Origin: Pseudothermotoga sp.
Lineage (GTDB): Bacteria > Thermotogota > Thermotogae > Thermotogales > DSM-5069
Assembly: GCA_028276125.1 (NCBI GenBank)
Contig: JAPYWY010000050.1
Span: 1-8,971, forward strand
Length of the DNA: 8,971 nt
Direction: 5' to 3'
This document shows positions 1 to 6,296 of this stretch, piece after piece. Both the position numbers and the translations under genes were made by a program. Numbering within the stretch: the stretch's first letter is position 1; each line of letters begins with the position of its first letter. The notes under the pieces were generated by a model. The model searched no databases, was not told where the DNA came from, and saw only the letters and a program-made list of their open reading frames with translations.

Positions 1-681
1 GCAAACCTCAACGGAACTTCCCACGATGTGGAGGTGTTGACCCACGAGGCGGGTCATGCCTTCCAAGTTTACAGGAGTCGGAACTTCGAGGTCGCCGAGT
101 ACTATTGGCCTACCACTGAGGCCTGCGAGATCCATTCCATGGGTATGGAGTTCCTCGCATGGCCTTGGATGGAGCTCTTCTACAAAAATCGTGCAGAGCA
201 AGCGAGGCTCGTGCATGCATGGAGTGCTCTGAATTTCGTTGCGTACGGTGTCTGTGTCGACGAGTTTCAGCACGTGGTTTACCAGAATCCAGACCTAACA
301 CCTCAGGAAAGGAGAAAACTCTGGAGACAGATCGAGGCCAAATACATGCCGGAGATCGACTACGATGGAAACCGCTACTTAGAAGATGGAGGCTTGTGGC
401 AACAGCAAATGCACATCTATGAAAGCCCGTTCTACTACATCGACTATGTGATCGCTCAGTTCTGTGCCTTTCAGTTGCTCAAACGCAGCTTTGAAGACAG
501 AGTTTCCACGCTCTATGACTACACAAAACTCTGCGATCATGGAGGTAGCTTGTCTTTTCAAGGGCTCCTGAAGGTAGCGAACATCCACTCGCCCTTCAGC
601 GAAGGAATGGTCGAATCTGTTGGCAAATGGCTTTATGAACTGATCGATTCACAGATCAACAGATTGAACAGTTCCTCGTAG
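1..681 (+). CDS. M3 family oligoendopeptidase (PepF-like), C-terminal part, 5' truncated by window edge
   Basis: This is a zinc metallopeptidase that cuts short peptides, normally in the cytoplasm. The reading frame is open from base 1 to a TAG at 679-681 and gives 226 residues. A GTG at 28 is only an internal codon, because conserved sequence (NGTSHDVEVLTHEAGH) starts before it. The HEAGH motif at fragment residues 15-19 supplies two zinc-binding histidines and the catalytic glutamate. E43 in TEACEIHSMGMEF is the likely third zinc ligand. The aromatic-rich helical remainder (WPWMELF, ESPFYYIDYVIAQFCAF) fits the M3 'not PepF' subgroup of about 560 residues (TIGR02289-like, from memory). Roughly 340 N-terminal residues should therefore lie upstream. 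Its last 49 bp overlap the end of the convergent HAD gene. The family call is firm; the exact subgroup and substrate are less so. Confidence 0.9.
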   Translation, partial: ANLNGTSHDVEVLTHEAGHAFQVYRSRNFEVAEYYWPTTEACEIHSMGMEFLAWPWMELFYKNRAEQARLVHAWSALNFVAYGVCVDEFQHVVYQNPDLTPQERRKLWRQIEAKYMPEIDYDGNRYLEDGGLWQQQMHIYESPFYYIDYVIAQFCAFQLLKRSFEDRVSTLYDYTKLCDHGGSLSFQGLLKVANIHSPFSEGMVESVGKWLYELIDSQINRLNSSS

Positions 682-1328
682 GAGCTCACCCTTCGCCCGT
701 CGAAGTTGGAGTGAACCGAGTCAAGATCGACAAGAATGAAATCCGTTCCAGCGTTCTTGGCTGCAAGATAGTCGACCACGGGATCATCACCGACGTACAC
801 CGAGCGTCTCAAAGGCACACCGCTAACGCGTGCCGCGAGTAAGAACATCGCCGGGTCTGGTTTTGGTTTTCCGGCAAGTTCTGATGTTATCATGAACTCG
901 AAAAAACGTTCGAGCCTCAACAGTTTCGCCCTTCTTTCCTGCACTGACTGAACACCATTCGTGAGTGCGGCCATTTTGACGTTCAGAGTTTTCATCTTCG
1001 TCAAGAACTCCTCAGCACCGGGCAAAAAGTAGGCGCAGTTGGACAACTTTTCCAAGTATCTCTGTGAGACGTCGAGTGGAGAAATTTCAGGATGTCCCAG
1101 CCAAGACAAGAACTCCTCGAACCTCGCAACTATGATTCTGTCTTTCGAAACTTTCCCCTCGGAAAACAATCGCCACCATTTCTTGTTGATTTCAACGTAG
1201 GTCTGTATCTGATCATCGCTCAAAGGGATGCCGAACTCTTCGAGAACAGCTCCTATGGATTCTCTCTCCGCCTTGGCGAAATCCAACAATGTGCCGTCGA
1301 GATCGAAATAAACCATTTCGTACTTCAT
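633..1328 (-). CDS. HAD superfamily phosphatase, YjjG/YfnB-like
   Basis: The 231-residue protein has all HAD motifs. Motif I is DLDGT, with nucleophile D9 and acid D11. Motif II is LTNG at 122-125. Motif III is the Lys in GKPKPDP near 153-159. Motif IV is GDDPVVD at 180-186. An inserted helical cap lies at about 16-100 and contains VEINKKWWRLFSEG, resembling the cap of E. coli YjjG, a nucleotidase acting on non-canonical pyrimidine nucleotides. That substrate is family knowledge and is not proven here. The ATG overlaps the ribokinase stop in an ATGA at 1325-1328, with a GAGGG ribosome binding site at 1338-1342 inside the ribokinase gene. The two genes are therefore probably translationally coupled. 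The TAA stop lies 49 bp inside the opposite-strand peptidase gene. A general sugar-phosphate or phosphoglycolate phosphatase is the main alternative. Confidence 0.88.
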   Translation of the reverse strand: MKYEMVYFDLDGTLLDFAKAERESIGAVLEEFGIPLSDDQIQTYVEINKKWWRLFSEGKVSKDRIIVARFEEFLSWLGHPEISPLDVSQRYLEKLSNCAYFLPGAEEFLTKMKTLNVKMAALTNGVQSVQERRAKLLRLERFFEFMITSELAGKPKPDPAMFLLAARVSGVPLRRSVYVGDDPVVDYLAAKNAGTDFILVDLDSVHSNFDGRRVSSYEELFNLLICESISS

Positions 1329-2233
1329 CTATCGAATCCCTCAAATTCTCTTTCATTCAAAAACTTCACAACCTCTTCAAAAGCTGGTATTGAGCTCTGT
1401 GCTCCGAGTCTCGTTACACTTATTGCGGCCGCAGCTGTTGCGAAAACCAAAGATCTCTGAACATCTCTACTCTTTTCAAACCAAACTGCAAATGCTGCGT
1501 TGAACACATCACCCGCTGCGGTGCTGTCGACAGCGTCGACCTTGAAAGCATCCACCCTGAACGTTCCAAGCTTTCCTGTGAAATAACAACCCTTGTCACC
1601 CATCTTGAGCAGAACGTTTCCACATCCTTTTTTCAGAAGTTCTCGTGCTGCAGATTCTCCAAACTTCCCCGTGAGCTGGTGCGCCTCGGACTCGTTAGGT
1701 GTGATTATATCGACGTACTCGTAGATCTCATCCGTGACGCCTATGGCTGGAGCTGGATCGAAGATCACAAGCTTTCCCTTCTCCTTGAACTTCCTCGCAG
1801 TCTCGAGGTTCACTTCGAAAGGTATTTCGTTTTGAAGCAGGAGGATATCGGCTTTCAAAAGCTCGTCCAGATGGTCCTGAACGAGTTTCACATTCATTGC
1901 TGCATTCGCACCGGGAAAGATGATGATTCTGTTTTGACCATCGCGTGTAACCTCGATCATTGCGAAGCCGTTCGGAAGTTCCACACGCACCAAACCGTCC
2001 CTGAGCCCTGCTCGCGTCAGTGTTTCAAACGAGAATTCACCGTTTCCATCGTTGCCAACACACGTGAGAAAATAAACCTCCGCGGTGAGCTTCTTACAGG
2101 CCACAGCCTGGTTTGCCCCTTTACCACCCGGAAAACGTTCGTACGACAAACATTTCTGAGTTTCCCCAGGTTGTGTGAAATGATCTACCGTGAGAACGAG
2201 ATCGACGTTGTTGCTCCCAACTACTGCGATCAT
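1325..2233 (-). CDS. rbsK: Ribokinase (PfkB family sugar kinase)
   Basis: This cytoplasmic kinase most likely phosphorylates D-ribose to ribose 5-phosphate with ATP. The 302-residue length is typical of the family. The N-terminal signature is GSNNVD (6-11), with D11 expected to bind the sugar, followed by the glycine-rich GGKGAN (36-41). TPNESEAHQLTG (178-189) is the conserved PfkB segment. DSTAAGD (236-242) is the anion-hole/catalytic motif with base D242; E. coli RbsK also has AAGD rather than GAGD. The C-terminal VTRLGAQSSIP also matches ribokinase rather than fructokinase. The ATG at 2233 has a strong GAAGGGGG site (2240-2247) six bases upstream. It is the first gene of a two-gene unit with the HAD phosphatase and is divergent from the radical SAM gene. 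No ribose transporter or deoxyribose gene is nearby, so a nucleoside-like substrate remains possible. Confidence 0.87.
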   Translation of the reverse strand: MIAVVGSNNVDLVLTVDHFTQPGETQKCLSYERFPGGKGANQAVACKKLTAEVYFLTCVGNDGNGEFSFETLTRAGLRDGLVRVELPNGFAMIEVTRDGQNRIIIFPGANAAMNVKLVQDHLDELLKADILLLQNEIPFEVNLETARKFKEKGKLVIFDPAPAIGVTDEIYEYVDIITPNESEAHQLTGKFGESAARELLKKGCGNVLLKMGDKGCYFTGKLGTFRVDAFKVDAVDSTAAGDVFNAAFAVWFEKSRDVQRSLVFATAAAAISVTRLGAQSSIPAFEEVVKFLNEREFEGFDR

Positions 2234-2278
2234 CGAATTCCCCCTTCAAAAATCTCTTTCCCGTCCTTCTGTAGTTTA

Positions 2279-2284
2279 ATTGTA
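2279..2284 (-). promoter_or_regulatory. Possible -10 box of the ribokinase/HAD unit
   Basis: On the minus strand the hexamer TACAAT lies in the 57-bp gap between ribokinase and the divergent radical SAM gene. It would give a leader of about 39 nt before the ribokinase ATG at 2233. No good -35 is visible at 16-18 bp, since that region already lies in the radical SAM coding sequence. The call is weak. Confidence 0.3.
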
Positions 2285-2290
2285 GCTGAT

Positions 2291-3013
2291 ATGGTACACG
2301 AGGTGCTGGTACAAAAATTGGTAACGAAAACGAAAATTCCCATAGCCAGATACGTTGTCAACCCGTACATTGGTTGTGGTCACGGGTGCAAGTATTGTTA
2401 TGCTCAGTTCATAGGTCCATTCAAGAACAAAGCTGGCGTATGGGGAAGGGATGTCTTCGTCAAAATGAATGCGCCTGAGATATTCGAGCGTGAATTGTAC
2501 AACCTGAAGGGGAGCATACTGTTTTCGAGTGTCTGTGATCCGTACCAACCGATCGAGGAAAAGTACCAACTGACGAGGACGTTGTTGAAGATCGCCTCGG
2601 AACATTTCAGAACCGTGCGCATCCTGACGAAGTCGAATTTGATTCTGAGAGATCTCGACATACTCAAAAGCACAAACGTGAGCGTCACCATCACAATAAC
2701 GACGGATGATGATAGAGTGAGGAAGATACTGGAACCGAACGCTGCACCGATAGAACAAAGGATCGAAGCGGTGAAGAGGCTTCGAGAATCGAACGTTGAT
2801 GTATCAATCTTCGTTGGTCCCGTGCTGCCCATGAACCCAGAAAGACTGGCAAGTCTGTTATCGAAGCACGTCGGAAGGATCTTTGTGGACAAGCTAAACT
2901 ATCCGTGGCTCGTCGAAGGCATCTATCGCAAAAATGGTTGGACCACGTGGTTGAGGGAGGAAAAGTTCCACGAGGTCGTGGCTGTCTTCAAGAAGTTTCT
3001 CGACGTCGATTGA
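2291..3013 (+). CDS. SPL-like radical SAM protein (COG1533 type)
   Basis: The 240-residue protein carries the radical SAM cluster motif CxxxCxxC as CGHGCKYC (C29, C33, C36), directly after the family pattern NPYIGC. CDPYQPIEEKYQLTR (82-96) matches the DPYQP-E signature of the SplB-like group. EPNAAPIEQRIEAVKRL (148-164) is another conserved block. The protein is expected to bind a 4Fe-4S cluster and cleave S-adenosylmethionine. The family is named after spore photoproduct lyase, but most members have no known substrate, and this one is shorter than true SPL (about 340 residues). The frame stays open upstream to 1679, but that part is antisense to ribokinase, so I start at the ATG at 2291. There is no clear ribosome binding site before it; a TTTAAT at 2275-2280 could give a nearly leaderless transcript. 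TTG at 2318 after GAGGTG is an alternative start. Confidence 0.85.
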   Translation: MVHEVLVQKLVTKTKIPIARYVVNPYIGCGHGCKYCYAQFIGPFKNKAGVWGRDVFVKMNAPEIFERELYNLKGSILFSSVCDPYQPIEEKYQLTRTLLKIASEHFRTVRILTKSNLILRDLDILKSTNVSVTITITTDDDRVRKILEPNAAPIEQRIEAVKRLRESNVDVSIFVGPVLPMNPERLASLLSKHVGRIFVDKLNYPWLVEGIYRKNGWTTWLREEKFHEVVAVFKKFLDVD

Positions 3014-4051
3014 TCACAGGTTTGTGAGCACATTTTCCATGAGATATTCCATGGCGCCAATCAACATCGCATCGGGATGCTTCTTGGATTTTCTAACCTC
3101 GACATTGAAGCCATAGAAGTGCTGTTCAACTTCTGTTTCTACCTTCGAAAGAGTTTTCTCGCTGATGTCGAACACCGTTCCACCCACAACGAAGTTGACA
3201 ATATCCAAAACTGAGACCACGTTGAGAACTATCGTGGACAACAACCTGACGATCTCGTCCTCCGAATGAGAGCTCGATCTGACGAGATGTGAGTAAACAT
3301 CTCCGACGGTTCGAAACGTTTGCGGATCGTACAGAATCTTGCCAATTTCACCTGCGTAACCCCTATCTCCGCGGAATATGCTTCTGTCGATGATGAGTCC
3401 GCCACCCAACCCCTCACCCATGTGTATGTAGAACATGTTGTTCACCTCTTTCTCCATCTTCATGAACTCGCCGAGAGCTGAAAGATTCGCGTCGTTCTCC
3501 ACAACGATCGGCAAACTCAACTTTTCCCTTAAATAGTCCACCAATCTCACGTTCCCCAGCCCCTCTATGAGGCTGCTACTGATCTTGCCAGTCGCTGGAT
3601 CCATAACGCCAGAGATGGCGACACACAGACCGAGGATCCTCACATCGTTCGCTTGTTCTTTCAAGTGGTTGCACACGTTGACGATCGATTCCAGAGTTGA
3701 ATAAATGTCGCTGTCAGCATCCAAATTACTCACAGTGACAATGCTGAGGACACAGTTCATCAGAGCGACCCTTATCTTGTGGCCCGAGAGATCGACGACG
3801 ATCCCGTAAGCGGCGTCGGGGTTCATGCTCAAAAGCTTTGGTGGCCGTCCACCGGTGGAATCGCCAAGCATGGACTCTACCACTATCTTTCTGTCGATCA
3901 AGGGTTTCAGCAACTGTACGACCGTCGAATGACCAACGTGCAATCTCTTTGCCAAAGCTGCCTTCGAGATCGGCTGATGTTTCAGGATCTCCCTCAACAA
4001 AAGCCTCAAGTTGCTGGACTTGAGAAAAGCTACATTCCTGATGCGAGTCAC
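3014..4051 (-). CDS. ROK family transcriptional repressor (NagC/XylR-like)
   Basis: The 345-residue protein has an N-terminal winged helix (about 15-65, with ISKAALAKRLHVGHSTVVQLLKPL) ending in the GGRPPKLL wing (67-74). A ROK sugar-binding domain follows. It shows GIVVDLSGHKIRVALMN (83-99), the sugar-site ENDANLSALGE (185-195) and the glycine-rich GEGLGGGLI (212-220). Where most ROK proteins have GEIGH and a CxCGxxGC zinc site, this one has GEIGKILYDPQTFRTVGDVYSHL with no cysteines, so the usual structural zinc is probably absent. Start GTG at 4051 has GGTGAT eight bases upstream and an extended -10 promoter. It is divergent from the ABC operon, with palindromes between them, so it most likely represses that operon and perhaps itself, with the transported sugar or a derivative as inducer. 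Its TGA abuts the radical SAM TGA. Confidence 0.9.
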   Translation of the reverse strand: MTRIRNVAFLKSSNLRLLLREILKHQPISKAALAKRLHVGHSTVVQLLKPLIDRKIVVESMLGDSTGGRPPKLLSMNPDAAYGIVVDLSGHKIRVALMNCVLSIVTVSNLDADSDIYSTLESIVNVCNHLKEQANDVRILGLCVAISGVMDPATGKISSSLIEGLGNVRLVDYLREKLSLPIVVENDANLSALGEFMKMEKEVNNMFYIHMGEGLGGGLIIDRSIFRGDRGYAGEIGKILYDPQTFRTVGDVYSHLVRSSSHSEDEIVRLLSTIVLNVVSVLDIVNFVVGGTVFDISEKTLSKVETEVEQHFYGFNVEVRKSKKHPDAMLIGAMEYLMENVLTNL

Positions 4052-4073
4052 AGTTTTCCATCACCACGAGCTA

Positions 4074-4082
4074 ATTATAGCA
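4074..4082 (-). promoter_or_regulatory. Extended -10 promoter of the ROK repressor gene
   Basis: The minus strand reads TGCTATAAT: a perfect -10 hexamer (4074-4079) with the TGn extension. Transcription would start near 4067, giving a leader of only about 16 nt that holds the GGTGAT ribosome binding site (4060-4065). The best -35, TTGGGG at 4099-4104, is weak and 19 bp away, which fits an extended -10 type. The palindromes begin just upstream at 4106. Confidence 0.65.
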
Positions 4083-4105
4083 GATAGAGGACCAACGGCC
4101 CCAAG

Positions 4106-4128
4106 CTTATGTCACGACTTGACATAAG
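4106..4128. promoter_or_regulatory. Operator palindrome A (8-bp arms, 7-bp spacer)
   Basis: CTTATGTC (4106-4113) and GACATAAG (4121-4128) are perfect inverted repeats around ACGACTT. The right arm overlaps the TTGACA -35 box of the transporter promoter. A gapped palindrome between a ROK regulator gene and its target operon is the usual place for the repressor site. Binding by this ROK protein is inferred. Confidence 0.7.
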
Positions 4129-4136
4129 TATGTCAA
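4119..4136. promoter_or_regulatory. Operator palindrome B (8-bp arms, 2-bp spacer), overlapping palindrome A
   Basis: TTGACATA (4119-4126), AG, then TATGTCAA (4129-4136) is a perfect 18-bp palindrome. It shares the GACATAAG half-site with palindrome A, so the region has three half-sites: TTATGTC (4107-4113), GACATAA (4121-4127) and TATGTCA (4129-4135). The left arm contains the -35 hexamer, so any bound protein would block RNA polymerase. Confidence 0.7.
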
Positions 4137-4147
4137 TATGGTAGATT
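4119..4147 (+). promoter_or_regulatory. Promoter of the sugar ABC transporter operon
   Basis: A consensus -35 TTGACA (4119-4124) is followed after 17 bp by TAGATT (4142-4147), a 4/6 match to the -10 consensus. Transcription would start near 4154, leaving a leader of about 28 nt that carries the strong AAGGGGGTG ribosome binding site (4168-4176) five bases before the ATG at 4182. The -35 lies inside both palindromes, which suggests repression. Confidence 0.7.
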
Positions 4148-4181
4148 AAGAACAGATAACAACCTTTAAGGGGGTGTTAGC

Positions 4182-5423
4182 ATGAGGAAACTGCTAGTCG
4201 TGCTGCTCTGCGTTGTTGCTCTTTCGATGTTCTCTGCGACCAAGATACGTTTTTCGTTCTGGGGTTCGCCGGCAGAACTACCACCGTACCAAGAGATCGT
4301 GAAACAATTTGAGGCAGAAAACCCGGACATCAAAGTCGAGATCATCAACTACCCGTGGTCGACGTATTTCGACAAGATTCAGGCTATGATGGCAGCAGAG
4401 GACGCTCCTGACGTGATGTTCCTCCACACGATTCCGAGCTGGGCCGCAAAGGGTGTGCTCGAAGATCTGACACCGTACATCGAGAAATCCAACTTCCCAG
4501 TCAGCGCTTACAATCAGGAACTCCTGAGCACTTTCATGTACAAAGGCCGCATCTATGGATTCCCGAGGGACAACGACACAACGGTTCTCTTCTACAACAA
4601 AGACCTCTTCGATGAAGCTGGTGTTCCTTATCCCGACTACTCATGGGATTGGCAGAAGTTCCTCGATGCGGCGAGAAAGCTCACCAAGAAAGATGCACGC
4701 GGTAGAGTCATCCAATGGGGTGTTGTGCTCGAGAGGAACAAGTGGCATCTGTGGATACATATGAACGGTGGAAGGATAGTGGACAACTACGACAGCCCAA
4801 CCAAATGCACGCTCAACGAGAGGGCGGCTGTGGAGGCAATACAGTTCATTGCCGACCTGATACTGAACTACAAAGTGGCTCCATCGATCGCAGAACTCGC
4901 TCAACTTGGTTCCTCTGCGGAACTGTTCACAACGGGTCGTGTGGCGATGGTTTTGACCAACGCGGCACAGATCAACATGTTCCTCACGAACAAGAGCCTC
5001 AGGTTTGGTGTCGCCCCACTTCCGTACAAACTAACACGATCGAACACACTCGGTGGAGCTGGATTCGTGATGTATTCCAAATCAAAGAACAAGGATGCCG
5101 CTTGGAAATTCATGCAGTTCCTGTGTGGGCCCAAGGGGCAAGCCATATTCGCCAAGAGTGGAGACGCCGTTCCTGCGATGAGGACACCTGAAACCGTCAA
5201 GGCCTTCGTCAGTAATCCGCCGAGTGAACAAGAGAGGTTGATTTTCTTCACAGAAACGAGCTTTGGTGTTAAGTTCCCGCAGATTCCCGGTTGGTGGGAG
5301 ATCTTCGAGTACGTGACGCGTGAGCTCGACTACGTCTGGACGGGACAAAAGTCTGCCGTAGAAGTGTTGGAGTACGTGACCGAGGAAGTCAACAAGATGA
5401 TAAAGAAGTTTGGAACTTGGTGA
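4182..5423 (+). CDS. Sugar ABC transporter substrate-binding protein (family 1, CUT1)
   Basis: This 413-residue extracytoplasmic protein captures a carbohydrate and delivers it to the two permeases downstream. The N-terminus is a Sec signal peptide: MRKLL, a hydrophobic core, then MFSA with probable cleavage after A19. There is no lipobox (the only cysteine, C10, is within the core), so it is probably soluble in the periplasmic space under the toga. The mature part has the family-1 pattern: IRFSFWGSPAELPPYQEIVKQFEAENPDIKVE (22-53), DAPDVMFL (74-81), YGFPRDNDTTVLFYNKDLFDEAG, and an ALPYK/GGAG-like segment near PLPYKLTRSNTLGGAG. It is rich in Trp and Tyr, as expected for sugar stacking. It is the first gene of the operon, with a very strong ribosome binding site and a hairpin right after its stop. 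The substrate cannot be told from sequence. Confidence 0.93.
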   Translation: MRKLLVVLLCVVALSMFSATKIRFSFWGSPAELPPYQEIVKQFEAENPDIKVEIINYPWSTYFDKIQAMMAAEDAPDVMFLHTIPSWAAKGVLEDLTPYIEKSNFPVSAYNQELLSTFMYKGRIYGFPRDNDTTVLFYNKDLFDEAGVPYPDYSWDWQKFLDAARKLTKKDARGRVIQWGVVLERNKWHLWIHMNGGRIVDNYDSPTKCTLNERAAVEAIQFIADLILNYKVAPSIAELAQLGSSAELFTTGRVAMVLTNAAQINMFLTNKSLRFGVAPLPYKLTRSNTLGGAGFVMYSKSKNKDAAWKFMQFLCGPKGQAIFAKSGDAVPAMRTPETVKAFVSNPPSEQERLIFFTETSFGVKFPQIPGWWEIFEYVTRELDYVWTGQKSAVEVLEYVTEEVNKMIKKFGTW

Positions 5424-5428
5424 GTTTG

Positions 5429-5453
5429 GCGCGGCGCTCAGCGCCGCGCTTTT
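5429..5453 (+). terminator. GC-rich hairpin after the binding-protein gene; leaky terminator or mRNA 3'-end stabiliser
   Basis: GCGCGGCG (5429-5436) and CGCCGCGC (5442-5449) form a perfect stem around CTCAG, extendable to ten pairs on paper, followed by TTTT (5450-5453). It starts five bases after the binding-protein stop, and the AAAGGAG site of the next gene (5454-5460) follows directly. The short T-run suggests partial rather than full termination. The same arrangement after malE-type genes raises binding-protein mRNA above permease mRNA. Confidence 0.72.
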
Positions 5454-5468
5454 AAAGGAGATGATGCT

Positions 5469-6290
5469 GTGATCCCGCGCGTTTTCGATGTGCACGTGCA
5501 CTTCGTCGAGGATGAAAGGCTTTACTTTGACAGAGTGGAACAGTTATTACGCTACGCTGAGGAGTTCAACGTACGAAAGATCGCACTCATTGGAAATCTC
5601 GGAACTAACCACTTGGTTGAAAAGGCGTTCAGAGAATATCCCGACGTGTTTGTGGGCTTGGCCAGGGTCGATCTAGATAACGATGAGCCAGAAGTGATCG
5701 ACGAGTACAAGAAGAGAGGTTTCGCTGGTCTGAAAGTGATATTGACACGGAAAGACTACGACGATCCTTCGTACTTTCCCTTCTACGAAAGAGCCGAACA
5801 GAACAACATGGTGGTTCTGTTTCATACGGGTGTGATAGGTGGTCCCGTGGATTATCTGCTGCAAGAGCCAAGCGCTTTCTCAAAGAGTGAAGAGGTTGTA
5901 ACGCAGATGCTCAAGGGAAAATCTTCCGCTCGAATGAGGCCACTGTTCCTCGACACCATCGCCAACACCTTCCCGAAGTTGAAAATCATAGGAGCTCATC
6001 TCGGTTGGCCGGAGTACCTTGTGTCTTGCGCAGTTGCTCGATGGCGCCGAAATGTGTACTTCGACATCTCCGGTGGCGAGGTGGTCAGAAGGCACATCAT
6101 TGAAGGAAAGTACATAAAGAGGGAAATTTCAGTGAAGAAAGTACTCTTTGGGACTGACAGCAACGTTGAAAAAATGCCGAGAGAGATCGTCTGTTGGTAC
6201 GATGCGCTGAGGGGAATGGGATTGACGCACGAGGAAATAGACTCGATCATGTACGGCAACGCTGCAAACGTCTTTAGTGTGGAGGAATGA
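5469..6290 (+). CDS. TIM-barrel amidohydrolase (Amidohydrolase_2 / ACMSD-like family), substrate unknown
   Basis: This 273-residue protein is a predicted cytoplasmic metal-dependent hydrolase or decarboxylase. Visible active-site elements are FDVHVH (H9, H11, first strand), LFHTG (H119), IIGAHLGW (H177) and the C-terminal FGTDSN (D230). The closing GNAANVF (263-269) is the usual end of this family, where a Gly-Asn-Ala block follows the last barrel helix. Members include sugar-acid lactonases, decarboxylases such as ACMSD, and uncharacterised hydrolases, so the reaction is open. The start is GTG at 5469, eight bases after AAAGGAG; ATGs at 5461 and 5464 are in another frame that stops at once. 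It sits between the binding protein and the permeases, six bases before the first permease, so its substrate is probably the imported compound or something derived from it. Confidence 0.85.
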   Translation: MIPRVFDVHVHFVEDERLYFDRVEQLLRYAEEFNVRKIALIGNLGTNHLVEKAFREYPDVFVGLARVDLDNDEPEVIDEYKKRGFAGLKVILTRKDYDDPSYFPFYERAEQNNMVVLFHTGVIGGPVDYLLQEPSAFSKSEEVVTQMLKGKSSARMRPLFLDTIANTFPKLKIIGAHLGWPEYLVSCAVARWRRNVYFDISGGEVVRRHIIEGKYIKREISVKKVLFGTDSNVEKMPREIVCWYDALRGMGLTHEEIDSIMYGNAANVFSVEE

Positions 6291-6296
6291 AAAACA

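Noticed and set aside
28..30. GTG at 28 as the start of the peptidase
   Set aside because: Conserved M3 residues (NGTSHD) precede it in the same frame, so the gene begins outside the window.
1679..2290. A 5' extension of the radical SAM reading frame of about 200 residues
   Set aside because: It lies antisense to the well-conserved ribokinase gene, and the family's conserved region begins just after 2291.
2404..2892. A 162-codon minus-strand open frame
   Set aside because: It is the shadow of the radical SAM gene, with no plausible ribosome binding site or domain.
4715..5191. A 158-codon plus-strand open frame
   Set aside because: It is an out-of-frame shadow inside the substrate-binding protein gene.
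5429..5449. Hairpin considered as a dispersed REP-type repeat
   Set aside because: No second copy is seen in the window, so a local terminator or stabiliser is the better reading.
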